A DNA stretch of 64,000 nucleotides from Agriterribacter humi (GTDB taxonomy: Bacteria; Bacteroidota; Bacteroidia; Chitinophagales; Chitinophagaceae): positions 266,577 to 330,576 of the forward strand of contig NZ_VOHQ01000006.1 in NCBI RefSeq assembly GCF_009192765.1. Direction: 5' to 3'. The position numbers and the translations under genes were made by a program. Numbering within the stretch: the stretch's first letter is position 1; each line of letters opens with the position of its first letter. This document shows, in pieces, positions 25,738 through 35,347 of this stretch. Under the pieces are notes generated by a model that was not told the origin of the DNA, did no database searches, and was given only the letters and a program-made list of their open reading frames with translations.

Positions 25738-26847
25738 ATGTCTGATCGGTCTTTATTATTTACTCCGGGGCCTCTTTCTACATCTTTAAGCGTAAAAGAA
25801 GCCATGCTGAAAGATATGGGTTCCCGTGATCATGTATTTATAGATGCAGTAAAAGATATCCGCAATGGGTTATTGCACCTGGCTCATGTTAGTAAGGAGG
25901 ATGGTTATGAATGCGTAATCATCCAGGGATCCGGCACTTTTGCTGTGGAAAGTGTGATAAGCAGTGTAGTGGGGGAGAAGGACAAATTGCTGATACTGGC
26001 CAATGGCGCCTATGGAGAAAGAATTGTAAAAATGGCAAGGATCCACCGGCTGAACCATGAAGTGCTCCGCTTTGATGAGGATGCTGTAGTAACCCCGGAA
26101 ACAACGGAAACATTTTTAAAAGATCATCCCGGCATCACGCATGTAGCCTGTATTCACAGCGAAACCACTACAGGTTTGTTTAATCCTGTAACGGAAATTG
26201 GTGCGGTTTGTAAAAAGTATGGCAAAATATTTATAGTAGATGCCATGAGCAGTTTTGGAGGAGTTGCAATGGATATGAAGGCCATGCACATTGATTTTCT
26301 CGTTTCTTCTTCTAATAAATGCATTGAGGGCGTTCCGGGTTTTGCTTTTGCATTATGCAAACGCAGTGTGCTGGAAAAAGCAAAAGGGCAGGCACGCAGC
26401 CTGAGTCTTGATTTATATGACCAGTGGGCCGGGCTGGAAGCCAGCGGGCAATTCCGGTTTACACCACCTACCTTAAGTCTTATGGCTTTCCGGCAGGCCA
26501 TGAAAGAACTGCAAGAGGAAGGCGGTATCCCTGCCCGTGAGCAAAGGTATAAAACCAATAAACAAATACTGGATGAGGGAATGACCGCACTCGGGTTTAA
26601 ACAATACCTCAAACCGGAGATCCAGGGACATATCATTTCTTCTTTCTTATATCCTTCAGATCCTGGGTTTAATTTTGAACTTTTTTATGAAAAGTTAAAC
26701 AAAAGGGGATTTGTAATTTATCCCGGCAAGCTCAGCAAGGCCAATGCTTTCCGGATTGGCAATATCGGGCAAATTTTTCCGGATGATGTAAAAGCATTGC
26801 TTGCTGCTATTGAGGAAGTGCTGAAGGAAGATGCCGTGGCGGTTTAA
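25738..26847 (+). CDS. phnW: 2-aminoethylphosphonate-pyruvate transaminase
   Basis: 369 residues, the normal length. Moves the amino group of 2-aminoethylphosphonate to pyruvate, giving phosphonoacetaldehyde and alanine. LLFTPGPLSTS, QGSGTFAVE, HSETTTGLFNP, DAMSSFGG and the PLP lysine in SSSNKCIEGVPGFAF closely follow characterised PhnW, as do RSLSLDLYDQW and GFVIYPGK. No phnX, phnA/phnY or pepM/ppd is seen nearby, so the next step of the pathway is encoded elsewhere or differs. Confidence 0.95.
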   Translation: MSDRSLLFTPGPLSTSLSVKEAMLKDMGSRDHVFIDAVKDIRNGLLHLAHVSKEDGYECVIIQGSGTFAVESVISSVVGEKDKLLILANGAYGERIVKMARIHRLNHEVLRFDEDAVVTPETTETFLKDHPGITHVACIHSETTTGLFNPVTEIGAVCKKYGKIFIVDAMSSFGGVAMDMKAMHIDFLVSSSNKCIEGVPGFAFALCKRSVLEKAKGQARSLSLDLYDQWAGLEASGQFRFTPPTLSLMAFRQAMKELQEEGGIPAREQRYKTNKQILDEGMTALGFKQYLKPEIQGHIISSFLYPSDPGFNFELFYEKLNKRGFVIYPGKLSKANAFRIGNIGQIFPDDVKALLAAIEEVLKEDAVAV

Positions 26848-27062
26848 AACCCATGAGGCTTGCGGGTAAGAATTACAGCGTGGTAAAGCCCCATAGGGTT
26901 AAATAAAGATGGAAAAGTGAAAAGTGAGAGGGTGGAAGGTGAAAGAAGAAGTATATATCCTGTCGTTAGCAGCTACTCACCTCAAGGCTCCTGCTACCTA
27001 AACTATAAATCTCAAATCGCGAATTCAAAAAAACAATACCTTTAAAAAAAGGATTGTTTATC

Positions 27063-28775
27063 ATGAGCAATGAACTTCGCAGCCGCGGCTGGTTTGGAAA
27101 AACAGGTAAAGATGGTTTTATATACCGTGCATGGATGAAAAACCAGGGTATCCCTTCCTATGAATTTGAAGGAAAGCCTGTTATCGGTATTTGTAATACC
27201 TGGTCGGAATTAACACCCTGCAATGCCCATTTCAGGGAATTGGCCGAATCCGTAAAGCGTGGTATATCCGAGGCAGGAGGCTTCCCGGTTGAATTTCCCG
27301 TAATGTCTTTGGGTGAAACGCTGATCAAGCCTACGGCTATGCTTTACCGTAACCTGGCCAGCATGGACGTGGAAGAATCCATCCGCGCCAACCCCATGGA
27401 CGGCGTGGTATTGCTTTGTGGCTGTGATAAAACCACGCCTTCCTTAGTAATGGGGGCGTGCAGTGTAAATTTACCAACCCTTGTTGTTTCGGGCGGGCCT
27501 ATGCTCACGGGCAAGTATAAGGGCAAAGATATCAGCACAAGCGATATCTGGCGTTTCAGTGAAGCCGTGCGGTCGGGCTCCATGTCGCAGGAAGCGCTGA
27601 GCGTTGCGGAAGCCTGCATGTGCAGGAGCAGGGGACATTGCGCCGTAATGGGCACCGCTTCTACAATGGCCTGCATGGTAGAATCGCTTGGTTTGTCGCT
27701 GCCGGGTAATGCCGCCATTCCGGCGGCCGATTCACGAAGAAAAGTGCTGGCACAACTGTCTGGCATCCGTATCGTGGAAATGGTGAAAGAAAACCTGAGG
27801 CTATCGGATATACTCACCCGAAAATCATTTGAAAATGCTATTAAGGTAAATGCAGCTATAGGGGGGTCTACCAATTTTGTATTGCATTTATTGGCCATAG
27901 CCGGAAGGATAGGAGTGGAGCTTTCTATTGAAGATTTTGATATTCATTCCAAAGACATACCACTTCTCGCTAACCTGCAGCCCTCTGGAAAATATTTTAT
28001 GGAAGATCTGTACTATGCAGGAGGATTACCGGCGGTGATGAAGGAAATGGAAGATATGCTGCATAAAGATTGCATAACCGCAAATGGTAAAACAGTAGCA
28101 GAAAATTTTTCCGATGCTGAATGCTACGACCGTGAAGTGATTTCTACCAGTGCAGAACCCTTCAATGAAATATCAGGTATAGTGGTGCTCAAAGGAAATG
28201 TTTGCGAAGAGGGCGCAGTGCTGAAACCTTCGGCTGCCAGCGCACATTTGCTGAAACATACAGGCAGAGCAGTAGTGTTTGAAGATATTGAAGATTATAA
28301 GAACAGGATTGATGACCCCGAACTGGATATTGATGAAACCTGCGTAATGGTGCTGAAAAACGTAGGACCAGCCGGTTATCCGGGTATGCCCGAAGTAGGT
28401 AATATGGGGATGCCTAAAAAATTACTCTCTAAAGGCGTTACAGATATGGTTCGCATTTCTGATGGCAGAATGAGTGGAACTGGCTTCGGAACAGTGGTAC
28501 TGCACGTATCACCCGAAGCTGCTGTTGGCGGCAATCTTTCGCTTATACAAAATGGTGATATGATTACACTTGATGTGGAGAAGAGATTATTGCATGCAGA
28601 TATAACAGCAGAAGCATTGAAAAAAAGAAAAGCGCAAAGAGTACAACCTCCTTCCCCTTACAATCGCGGCTATGTAAACCTCTATCTCAGGCATGTGGAG
28701 CAGGCGCATCTGGGTGCTGATTTTGATTTTCTCAGGGGCTCATCGGGCAGTGAAGTAACAAGAGATTCCCATTAG
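27063..28775 (+). CDS. IlvD/Edd-family sugar-acid dehydratase (L-arabinonate dehydratase-like)
   Basis: 570 residues from the ATG at 27063. SRGWFGKTGKDGFIYRAWMK at the start separates it from valine-pathway IlvD and places it with L-arabinonate/D-xylonate/L-fuconate dehydratases. Iron-sulfur cysteines are in LCGCDKTTPS and ACMCRSRGHC, with VNAAIGGSTN, VGPAGYPGMPE and SDGRMSGTGFG further on. Removes water from an aldonic acid to give a 2-keto-3-deoxy acid. An SDR follows after 48 nt, in keeping with a non-phosphorylating sugar oxidation route. Confidence 0.9.
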   Translation: MSNELRSRGWFGKTGKDGFIYRAWMKNQGIPSYEFEGKPVIGICNTWSELTPCNAHFRELAESVKRGISEAGGFPVEFPVMSLGETLIKPTAMLYRNLASMDVEESIRANPMDGVVLLCGCDKTTPSLVMGACSVNLPTLVVSGGPMLTGKYKGKDISTSDIWRFSEAVRSGSMSQEALSVAEACMCRSRGHCAVMGTASTMACMVESLGLSLPGNAAIPAADSRRKVLAQLSGIRIVEMVKENLRLSDILTRKSFENAIKVNAAIGGSTNFVLHLLAIAGRIGVELSIEDFDIHSKDIPLLANLQPSGKYFMEDLYYAGGLPAVMKEMEDMLHKDCITANGKTVAENFSDAECYDREVISTSAEPFNEISGIVVLKGNVCEEGAVLKPSAASAHLLKHTGRAVVFEDIEDYKNRIDDPELDIDETCVMVLKNVGPAGYPGMPEVGNMGMPKKLLSKGVTDMVRISDGRMSGTGFGTVVLHVSPEAAVGGNLSLIQNGDMITLDVEKRLLHADITAEALKKRKAQRVQPPSPYNRGYVNLYLRHVEQAHLGADFDFLRGSSGSEVTRDSH

Positions 28776-28783
28776 ATTTGAAA

Positions 28784-28806
28784 CCTGCCTGCCGGCAGGT
28801 AAGTTT
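28784..28806 (+). repeat. short copy of the GCCTGCC palindromic repeat
   Basis: CCTGCCTGCCGGCAGGTAAG plus TTT matches the central part of the 4289-4347 element with two differences. It lies between the dehydratase stop and the SDR start. Confidence 0.7.
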
Positions 28807-28823
28807 AAGATTTAAGATTTGAA

Positions 28824-29606
28824 ATGTATCATATGCAGGCTTCTTCAAAAATATTTAACGAACAGGTAGCAATTGTAACAGGTGCGGGTCAGGGGATTGG
28901 TTTTGAAATTGCAAGGCAGTTATGTGCACAGGGCGCATCGGTTGTATTGAATGATGTAAATGAAAAATTAGCAACCGAAGCCGCTGCTGCTATTGCCAAA
29001 GAAGGCTATTCCTGTATTGCATTACCGGGCGATGTATCATCCCCGGATTTTATTACCACAATGGTCAATGAAACAGTAGCACAATTTGGTAAACTCACTA
29101 TTGCTGTTGCCAATGCCGGCATTACCCTATTTGGCGACTTCCTGGATTACCCTCCCGACTCATTGTATAAAGTAATGCAGCTAAACCTGGGCGGTAGTTT
29201 CTTGCTGGCGCAGGCTACGGCCAAACAAATCATACAGCAAGATACCGGCGGAAGTATATTATTCATGTCATCGGTTACCGGCCACCAGGCGCATAAAAAA
29301 CTGGCAGCGTATGGCATGACCAAAGCTGCTCTTGAAATGTTGGCCAAGACCCTTGTAGTGGAACTTTCTGAGCATAATATTTCGGTGAATGCTATAGCGC
29401 CGGGCGCTACGGTAACAGAACGCACAAGCGATGATCCGGAATATGTGCCTGTATGGAGCCGTATTACACCTATGGGCCGCCCGGCCCAGGTGCAGGACAT
29501 TGCCAATGCTGCTTTGTTTCTTGTATCTCCTGCATCACGGCATATAACCGGTCAAAGCCTGGTAGTGGATGGTGGCTGGACTTCAGTAAGCCCTTCACCC
29601 TATTAA
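28824..29606 (+). CDS. short-chain dehydrogenase/reductase (probable sugar dehydrogenase)
   Basis: 260 residues; an ATG at 28833 is an alternative start. Classical SDR: cofactor loop TGAGQGIG, VANAG, a catalytic Ser in FMSSVTG and YGMTKAA with the YxxxK pair, then the C-terminal SLVVDGGWTS. The position directly after a sugar-acid dehydratase suggests oxidation of an aldose or of a keto-deoxy intermediate. The exact substrate cannot be read from the sequence. Confidence 0.9.
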   Translation: MYHMQASSKIFNEQVAIVTGAGQGIGFEIARQLCAQGASVVLNDVNEKLATEAAAAIAKEGYSCIALPGDVSSPDFITTMVNETVAQFGKLTIAVANAGITLFGDFLDYPPDSLYKVMQLNLGGSFLLAQATAKQIIQQDTGGSILFMSSVTGHQAHKKLAAYGMTKAALEMLAKTLVVELSEHNISVNAIAPGATVTERTSDDPEYVPVWSRITPMGRPAQVQDIANAALFLVSPASRHITGQSLVVDGGWTSVSPSPY

Positions 29607-29645
29607 GCCGTTGATCTTTGTTAATTCATGTACGTAAACAACCGA

Positions 29646-30374
29646 ATGAAAATAGTAATTGCTATTATGCTCTTTGTTTCATTTTCTCATTTTTCGGGTG
29701 CGCAAAATGCAAACCAGCTCCATGCATTTCTATCGGATAGCCTGGATGTGATAAAAGAAAGAGCACAGCAACAAATTTGCGCGACACGTTACATGGAAGG
29801 TAAGCTGTTGCTTGAAACCGATACTTTACCGGGATGGAAAGGAATACCCGTAGCATTGTATGAGTACTCCGTATTTGATAAAGTATATCAAAAAAAATTA
29901 ACTACGCAGGTATACATGGCCAATGCAAACAGCGAAAGATTGGCCAGGTGGATTATTTCAACCTGTTACACGATTACAGGAGCATTAGATAAAGAGGATA
30001 CCGATATGCTCATTAAATCCATACGCAGCGCGTCTGGCGGACAATTTCCCGTACAGGGTGTGGTGTATGAAGATATGTATGGTACCGGTCAAAAAGGATA
30101 TAATTTTAAAGATGGAGTAACGGTATACCTGCAAAAAGATTTTGACGGGGATATATCGGTTATTAATATTGATAATATAGCGCGAACAGGCAAATACGCC
30201 CGTATTATAAGTACCACAAGGGAACAATATAAGGCTTATGGTGGAACAAAAGATACCACGGCATTACACTGGCTAACTGCTGTTCGGGAAGAATATAAAA
30301 AGGCCTTGCAATCGGATACCAATCTGCTGATATTGAGCTGGGCAAAGCAAAACCTCGTACCTGCCAAAAATTAA
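29646..30374 (+). CDS. secreted hypothetical protein
   Basis: 242 residues from the ATG at 29646, which directly precedes a signal peptide (IAIMLFVSFSHFSGAQ). I do not recognise a domain. The mature part is rich in charged and polar residues with no repeats or Cys clusters. It starts 39 nt after the SDR in the same direction, so it may be the last gene of the dehydratase cluster. It converges on the next SDR with a 5-nt gap. Confidence 0.7.
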   Translation: MKIVIAIMLFVSFSHFSGAQNANQLHAFLSDSLDVIKERAQQQICATRYMEGKLLLETDTLPGWKGIPVALYEYSVFDKVYQKKLTTQVYMANANSERLARWIISTCYTITGALDKEDTDMLIKSIRSASGGQFPVQGVVYEDMYGTGQKGYNFKDGVTVYLQKDFDGDISVINIDNIARTGKYARIISTTREQYKAYGGTKDTTALHWLTAVREEYKKALQSDTNLLILSWAKQNLVPAKN

Positions 30375-30379
30375 ATGAT

Positions 30380-31165
30380 TTATATGCTTCCTGTTCTTCC
30401 CCCATCCACCGGAATACTTGCTCCGTTTACATAGGAAGCTGCAGGAGAAGCGAGAAAAGCGGCAACATTCGCTATTTCTTCGGGTAGTCCAAACCGTTTT
30501 AACGGGATATTATCCGTCATTTCTTTTTCCACCATCTCCCTGCTGGTATTTTTCTTTTTTACTGTTTCTTCTATTAAGCTGTCGAGCCGGTCTGTTTTGG
30601 TAGAACCCGGTAATATATTATTTACGGTAACATTATATTGTCCTGCTTCATTTGATAAAGTTTTGGCCCAGGCTGCTACTGCTGCACGTACAGTATTGGA
30701 TACGCCAAGATTGTGCAGCGGAATTTTTACTGATGCAGAGATGATGTTTATTATCCGGCCATATCCTTCTTTCTTCATACCGGGTAAAACACATTGTGCT
30801 AATAATTGATTATTGATAATGTGCTGGCGAAAGGCATTTTCAAACGCAGCCGTTGAAGCTTCAGCAAGAGGTCCCGGAGGTGGTCCGCCGGTATTATTGA
30901 TGAGAATATGAATGTTTATTTTTGAAACCACTGATTCGATAGCGGCTTTTACAGTGGCAGGCTCAGAAAAATCAGCCACGCGATAACCATGTTCCTGCCC
31001 ATCTTTATGTGGCAAACTATGTACATTTTCTTTTAGTAAGGGTTCATTACGCGCAAATAAAGTACAATTTGCTCCCAGCAAGGCCAGTTCTTTTGCTATT
31101 GCCAGTCCAATACCCCGTGTGCTGCCGCAAACAACAGCGTTCTTGCCTTTAAGGGATAACTCCAT
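30380..31165 (-). CDS. SDR-family protein with an atypical catalytic site
   Basis: 261 residues, Rossmann fold: CGSTRGIGLAIAKELA and INNTGGPPPGP. Where classical SDRs have YxxxK, this has GVSNTVRAAVAAWAKTLS, so the catalytic Tyr is missing. Ser is also shifted (ISASVKIP). This matches the 3-oxoacyl-ACP reductase-like subgroup that lacks the full catalytic tetrad. The C-terminus (PVDGGRTGSI) is normal. Function unknown; it may bind nucleotide without classic SDR chemistry. Confidence 0.88.
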   Translation of the reverse strand: MELSLKGKNAVVCGSTRGIGLAIAKELALLGANCTLFARNEPLLKENVHSLPHKDGQEHGYRVADFSEPATVKAAIESVVSKINIHILINNTGGPPPGPLAEASTAAFENAFRQHIINNQLLAQCVLPGMKKEGYGRIINIISASVKIPLHNLGVSNTVRAAVAAWAKTLSNEAGQYNVTVNNILPGSTKTDRLDSLIEETVKKKNTSREMVEKEMTDNIPLKRFGLPEEIANVAAFLASPAASYVNGASIPVDGGRTGSI

Positions 31166-31278
31166 TGCTTCTTATTTATCGGCAAATGTAAGTAAGATCA
31201 TCGGCTTTCCTCTTGCGCCAGGCTTCAGCAATGCACAAAAATATTTCTTCAGGAATGTTTAATAACCAAGAATAGCTT

Positions 31279-31286
31279 TAGCTTTG
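31279..31286 (+). promoter_or_regulatory. -7 promoter box upstream of the deacetylase
   Basis: TAGCTTTG matches TAnnTTTG, with GTTT about 18 nt upstream as a possible -33 element. It lies 118 nt before the ATG at 31405. Confidence 0.45.
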
Positions 31287-31404
31287 CGCCGCTGAAATAG
31301 AGTTGTCGAAGCTTTTGCATCTTCATTCACAACCCGGCCATAAATTTTATAGTTAACCTGTGCCTTTTATATACCTTTTTACCATGAGTATCGTTAATGG
31401 AAAT

Positions 31405-32250
31405 ATGAAAAGCATTTCTTTACTTGTTGTTGTTATTTCATTGTTCCCGCTATATGCCTGCCGGCAAAAAACACCGTTTATACCGGAATTAGCAGCCCCT
31501 AATACCGCCATGGTTCAATCCGTTGTTCCGGAAAGCATGATAGCTGGTGCGGCAACAATAATGTCACGTCCCGAAGTGCCTGTATTATGCTATCACCAGA
31601 TCAGGGAATGGCGGGGAAATGAATCAAGAGGGGTAAAAGATGTGGTGGTGCCCCCCGCTGCTTTTAAAAGCCAGTTACAGTTATTGGCCGATAGCGGGTA
31701 CCAAACTGTGTTGCCCGATGATTTGTATGCTTACCTCACTACCGGAAAGCCACTGCCGGCAAAACCCATTATGCTTACCTATGATGACAGCGACCTGGAT
31801 CAATATAAAATTGCCGCTCCCGAAATGAAGAAACATGGATTCAAGGGCGTGTTTTTTATTATGACTGTTTCCTTAGGACGTTCTATATACATGAACAGGG
31901 CTCAGGTTAAGGAATTGTCTGACGAAGGTCATGTAATTGCTTCGCATACCTGGGATCATAAGAATGTAAAAAAGTACGCGGATGGCGATTGGGAAATGCA
32001 GATCGTTAAACCCGTCAGGCAACTGGAAGAAATTACGGGTAAAAAGATCCGGTATTTTGCTTATCCTTTTGGCGCATGGAATAAGGAAGCCATACCCGAA
32101 CTAAAAAAATACGATATAAAAGCGGCTTTTCAATTGTCAGCCAAACGTGATTCAACCGAGCCATTATATACCATTCGCCGTATGATCGTTCCTGGTGACT
32201 GGAGTGCTACAACCATGTACCGGGCTATGAAGAGGACATTTAAGGGGTAG
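31405..32250 (+). CDS. polysaccharide deacetylase (NodB homology), lipoprotein
   Basis: 281 residues from the ATG at 31405, chosen because it directly precedes the lipoprotein signal (LFPLYAC); ATGs at 31384 and upstream exist. NodB motifs: LTYDDSD (motif 1, with Tyr and Ser in place of the usual TFDDG), SHTWDHKN (motif 2, zinc His) and FAYPFGAWN (motif 3). Deacetylates N-acetylated glycan at the cell surface; chitin, peptidoglycan or exopolysaccharide cannot be told apart. Confidence 0.9.
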   Translation: MKSISLLVVVISLFPLYACRQKTPFIPELAAPNTAMVQSVVPESMIAGAATIMSRPEVPVLCYHQIREWRGNESRGVKDVVVPPAAFKSQLQLLADSGYQTVLPDDLYAYLTTGKPLPAKPIMLTYDDSDLDQYKIAAPEMKKHGFKGVFFIMTVSLGRSIYMNRAQVKELSDEGHVIASHTWDHKNVKKYADGDWEMQIVKPVRQLEEITGKKIRYFAYPFGAWNKEAIPELKKYDIKAAFQLSAKRDSTEPLYTIRRMIVPGDWSATTMYRAMKRTFKG

Positions 32251-32400
32251 AAGGTATGAGGTATGACCGAGGTGTAAGGTATGTCATTGGTGAGTGTTGT
32301 CGTATCCAGCCTATCATTAGTAGTTACTTCAGTAATGATCCGTGTGGCCGGCAACCTTTTTAGCGATCTTTTCAGTAGGTTTGTGAAAAATTATTATCCG

Positions 32401-32982
32401 ATGAATAAGATAATGTACATCATAGCGGTACTGTTTTTGGTTGCCTGCAAAAACAAAGAAAAAGAAGTTGAAGTAACGGCTAATGTGCCACCTGTTGAAA
32501 AGCCTGCTGTTCATTCTGAGGCCTTTAATACATCGTTTAAAAATGTGCTCGACCGGTATTACAGCCTCCGCGATGCATTGATTGCCAGTGATACTGCTGC
32601 CGCTAACCAGGCTGCTGCACTGCTTCTGCGGTCCGCTGATGAACTGAAATTAGACGAATTGAAAAAAATTGATACGAATAATATTATCATTCCTACCGCA
32701 CAAACCTATACTGGTGGCATCAACAGTGAAAGTAAAGGTTTACTTGGGGAAGCCGGTATAGAAGGCAAACGCAAATCTTTCCAGATGATCTCCGCTAATT
32801 TGTTTGACCTGACCAGAACAGTGAGATATGCTGAAGAAAAGGTATATCTCCTGCATTGTCCTATGGCGTTTAATAATGCGGGAGCCGACTGGTTGAGCAA
32901 TTCAACAGAAATTAAAAATCCTTACTTTGGGAGTAAAATGCTTACCTGCGGGTCAGTGAAAGATTCTGTTGTATTAAGATAA
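32401..32982 (+). CDS. DUF3347 lipoprotein
   Basis: 193 residues from the ATG at 32401, with lipobox LFLVAC. The helical part (LDRYYSLRDALIASDTAAAN) and the C-terminal CPMAFNNAGADWLSNST followed by NPYFGSKMLTCG are characteristic of DUF3347. The Cys/Met-rich tail suggests metal binding, as in copper-efflux-associated relatives, but no efflux genes are nearby. It is followed after 38 nt by the M28 peptidase. Confidence 0.88.
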   Translation: MNKIMYIIAVLFLVACKNKEKEVEVTANVPPVEKPAVHSEAFNTSFKNVLDRYYSLRDALIASDTAAANQAAALLLRSADELKLDELKKIDTNNIIIPTAQTYTGGINSESKGLLGEAGIEGKRKSFQMISANLFDLTRTVRYAEEKVYLLHCPMAFNNAGADWLSNSTEIKNPYFGSKMLTCGSVKDSVVLR

Positions 32983-33020
32983 ATTTGTCTTACTATATCC
33001 GGAACCGGGAAAATAACTTA

Positions 33021-34568
33021 ATGAAAAGAATATTTTTTCTTTTTTTTGTTGCAATATTTTTTTGCAGGCCGGCAGCGGCCCAGGAAAAAATTGACCAGGA
33101 AATGATGCAGCGCATCAGGAATGAGGGCCTCAATCATTCTAAAGTGATGGATATTGCTTTTCATTTAACGGATGTAAGCGGTCCCCGGCTCACCGTATCG
33201 CCGGGCTTTACCAGGGCCGCTAATTGGGCAAAAGAACAACTAACGGGCTGGGGACTGGAAAATGCCATGCTGGAACCCTGGGGAGAGTTTGGCAAAGGCT
33301 GGGAACTGCAAAAAATGTATATAGCGCAAACCAAGCCCTACTACCGGCCCCTGATCGCGTTTCCAAAAACCTGGACAAGCGGAACGGGCGGATTAAAAAA
33401 AGCTGCAGTAATACTGGTTGATGCTGACGATTCTGTTGATTTTGTGAGCAAATACAGTGGAAAACTAAAAAATAAGATCATCATCATCAACCAGCAGGAT
33501 ACTTTAAAGCCGGGTTTTAAGGCAGACGCCCGCAGGTATACAAACGAAGAATTAAAGGCTATGTCCGACAGAAAGCCTGCCATACCTGCGTATCCGCGGC
33601 CTGCAGGACCCACACGAAACAGCAGAAGCGTCATCTCCCTGCAGAATGATATAAAGGAAGTGGCTAAAAAGGAAGGTGCGCTTGCCATACTTACTTACAG
33701 TATGCGTGGCCGTGATGGTACCTTGTTTGTACAGGGAGGCGGTGGATACAAGAAAGACGATCCTGAAAACTTTACAGATATTATGATGGCAGTGGAAGAT
33801 TATAAGAGTATAGTAAGATTGCTGCAGGCCAGTATTCCGGTAGAGATAGAAACGGATATACAAACACGTTTTATTCCGGATGATACGAAAGGATACAATG
33901 TGCTGGGAGAAATAAAAGGAACGGACAATAAATTAAAAGACGAAGTGGTGATGCTTGGAGCCCATCTTGATTCGTGGCATGGCGCAACCGGGGCAACAGA
34001 TAATGCGGCCGGGTCGGCGGTAATGATGGAGGCTGTACGCATATTAAAAACTTTAGGTATACAACCCCGGCGCACAATTCGTATAGCTTTGTGGAGCGGC
34101 GAAGAACAGGGTTTGCATGGTTCAAGGAATTATGTAAAAAATCACATAGCTGATCCCGCTACTATGGAACTTAAACCCGGGCATGCTAAAATATCAACGT
34201 ACTTTAATTTGGATAATGGCACAGGTAAAATACGGGGTATTTACCTGCAGGGAAATGAAGCATGCAGATCCATCTTTTCGCAATGGTTCAAACCTTTCAG
34301 GGATTTGGGCGCAGGAACAGTTACGATAAGCAATACCGGCGGTACCGACCACCTGTCTTTTGATGCTGTTGGTATACCCGGCTTTCAGTTTATACAGGAT
34401 CCTATTGAATACAGTACCCGCACGCATCATACCAATATGGATTCTTATGATCACTTACTGGCAGATGACCTGAAACAGGCGGCCACTATTATTGCCGCAT
34501 TTGTATATAACGCCGCTATGCGCGATAAACAGATGCCCAGGAAAGCATTGCCGCAGGTGAGGCAGTAA
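33021..34568 (+). CDS. secreted M28-family zinc aminopeptidase with PA domain
   Basis: 515 residues from the ATG at 33021 with a signal peptide (IFFLFFVAIFFCRPAAAQ). Residues about 110-270 fit a PA insert domain. The M28 catalytic part has LGAHLDSWHGATGATDNAAG (metal His and Asp), WSGEEQGLHGS (catalytic Glu pair) and HHTNMDSYDHL near the end. Releases N-terminal residues from peptides in the periplasm or outside. It is probably co-transcribed with the DUF3347 gene. Confidence 0.93.
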   Translation: MKRIFFLFFVAIFFCRPAAAQEKIDQEMMQRIRNEGLNHSKVMDIAFHLTDVSGPRLTVSPGFTRAANWAKEQLTGWGLENAMLEPWGEFGKGWELQKMYIAQTKPYYRPLIAFPKTWTSGTGGLKKAAVILVDADDSVDFVSKYSGKLKNKIIIINQQDTLKPGFKADARRYTNEELKAMSDRKPAIPAYPRPAGPTRNSRSVISLQNDIKEVAKKEGALAILTYSMRGRDGTLFVQGGGGYKKDDPENFTDIMMAVEDYKSIVRLLQASIPVEIETDIQTRFIPDDTKGYNVLGEIKGTDNKLKDEVVMLGAHLDSWHGATGATDNAAGSAVMMEAVRILKTLGIQPRRTIRIALWSGEEQGLHGSRNYVKNHIADPATMELKPGHAKISTYFNLDNGTGKIRGIYLQGNEACRSIFSQWFKPFRDLGAGTVTISNTGGTDHLSFDAVGIPGFQFIQDPIEYSTRTHHTNMDSYDHLLADDLKQAATIIAAFVYNAAMRDKQMPRKALPQVRQ

Positions 34569-34644
34569 ACTGATGGAGGCTAGAGGGTATAGGGTGTAAG
34601 GTGAAAGGTTGAAAGTGTGTAAATGTGTATGGGGAGGGAGGATA

Positions 34645-35172
34645 TCACCAATGTTTTTCTTCTCTTAGTCTGATTATATGTGCTGTGTGATGTTTGCCGT
34701 GCCAGGCATAGCTGCCCAATAACTCCCAAAGCGTTATCGTTTTCTTTTGTTCGGGATGGAATACTGTTCTGTCCCAATCCTTTATTCTAAACTGTTCTAA
34801 CAGGTAATACCACCTGGCATGAAGCGCATGCAGGAGTGTAATAGAAATATTTACGGGCACGTGCTGTACATCTGGTAATTCGGCCCACAATTTTTCGTCG
34901 TAAGGTTTTATTACCGGGTTGGTTTCTGTTATGCCCAGCCTAAAACGGCAATAAGCGTTGATATGGCTATCGGCTACATGATGCACCAATTGCTGTATGG
35001 TCCATCCCCCTTCCCGGTAAGCTGTGTGCAATTGCTGCTCATCTAAATTCAGCAATGCATTTTCAAGCAATTGTGGCAAATGCCGGATATCGGCAATCCA
35101 ATCTTCTTTCTTTTGTTCAGAAAAAGGTTCGGGTGTATATTTCCCAATTGGATAACGGGGGTCATGTGTCAT
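34645..35172 (-). CDS. DinB/YfiT-family protein (bacillithiol transferase-like)
   Basis: 175 residues. DinB-like four-helix protein: MTHDPRYPIGKYTPEPFS is the usual YfiT start, and the metal-binding histidines are in LVHHVADSH and WHGKHHTAHI. Relatives transfer bacillithiol or hydrolyse small compounds with a metal. No signal peptide, so cytoplasmic. It lies 175 nt downstream of the FKBP gene in the same direction; the gap has CACTCACTA-type repeats. Confidence 0.9.
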   Translation of the reverse strand: MTHDPRYPIGKYTPEPFSEQKKEDWIADIRHLPQLLENALLNLDEQQLHTAYREGGWTIQQLVHHVADSHINAYCRFRLGITETNPVIKPYDEKLWAELPDVQHVPVNISITLLHALHARWYYLLEQFRIKDWDRTVFHPEQKKTITLWELLGSYAWHGKHHTAHIIRLREEKHW

Positions 35173-35347
35173 AATAGTGGGTTATAACGGTATGCAGTAT
35201 ACGCTGTTTGTTCAGCAGAAATTATAGCTTTTGCCCTGGCATATCAGGAAGATAAGCGTAGTGACAACTGCCACACACATTCACAATTCACTACTCACTA
35301 TTGACAATTCACCCCGTCCGAACGGTGTTCAGCCGGGCGGCCACTCA

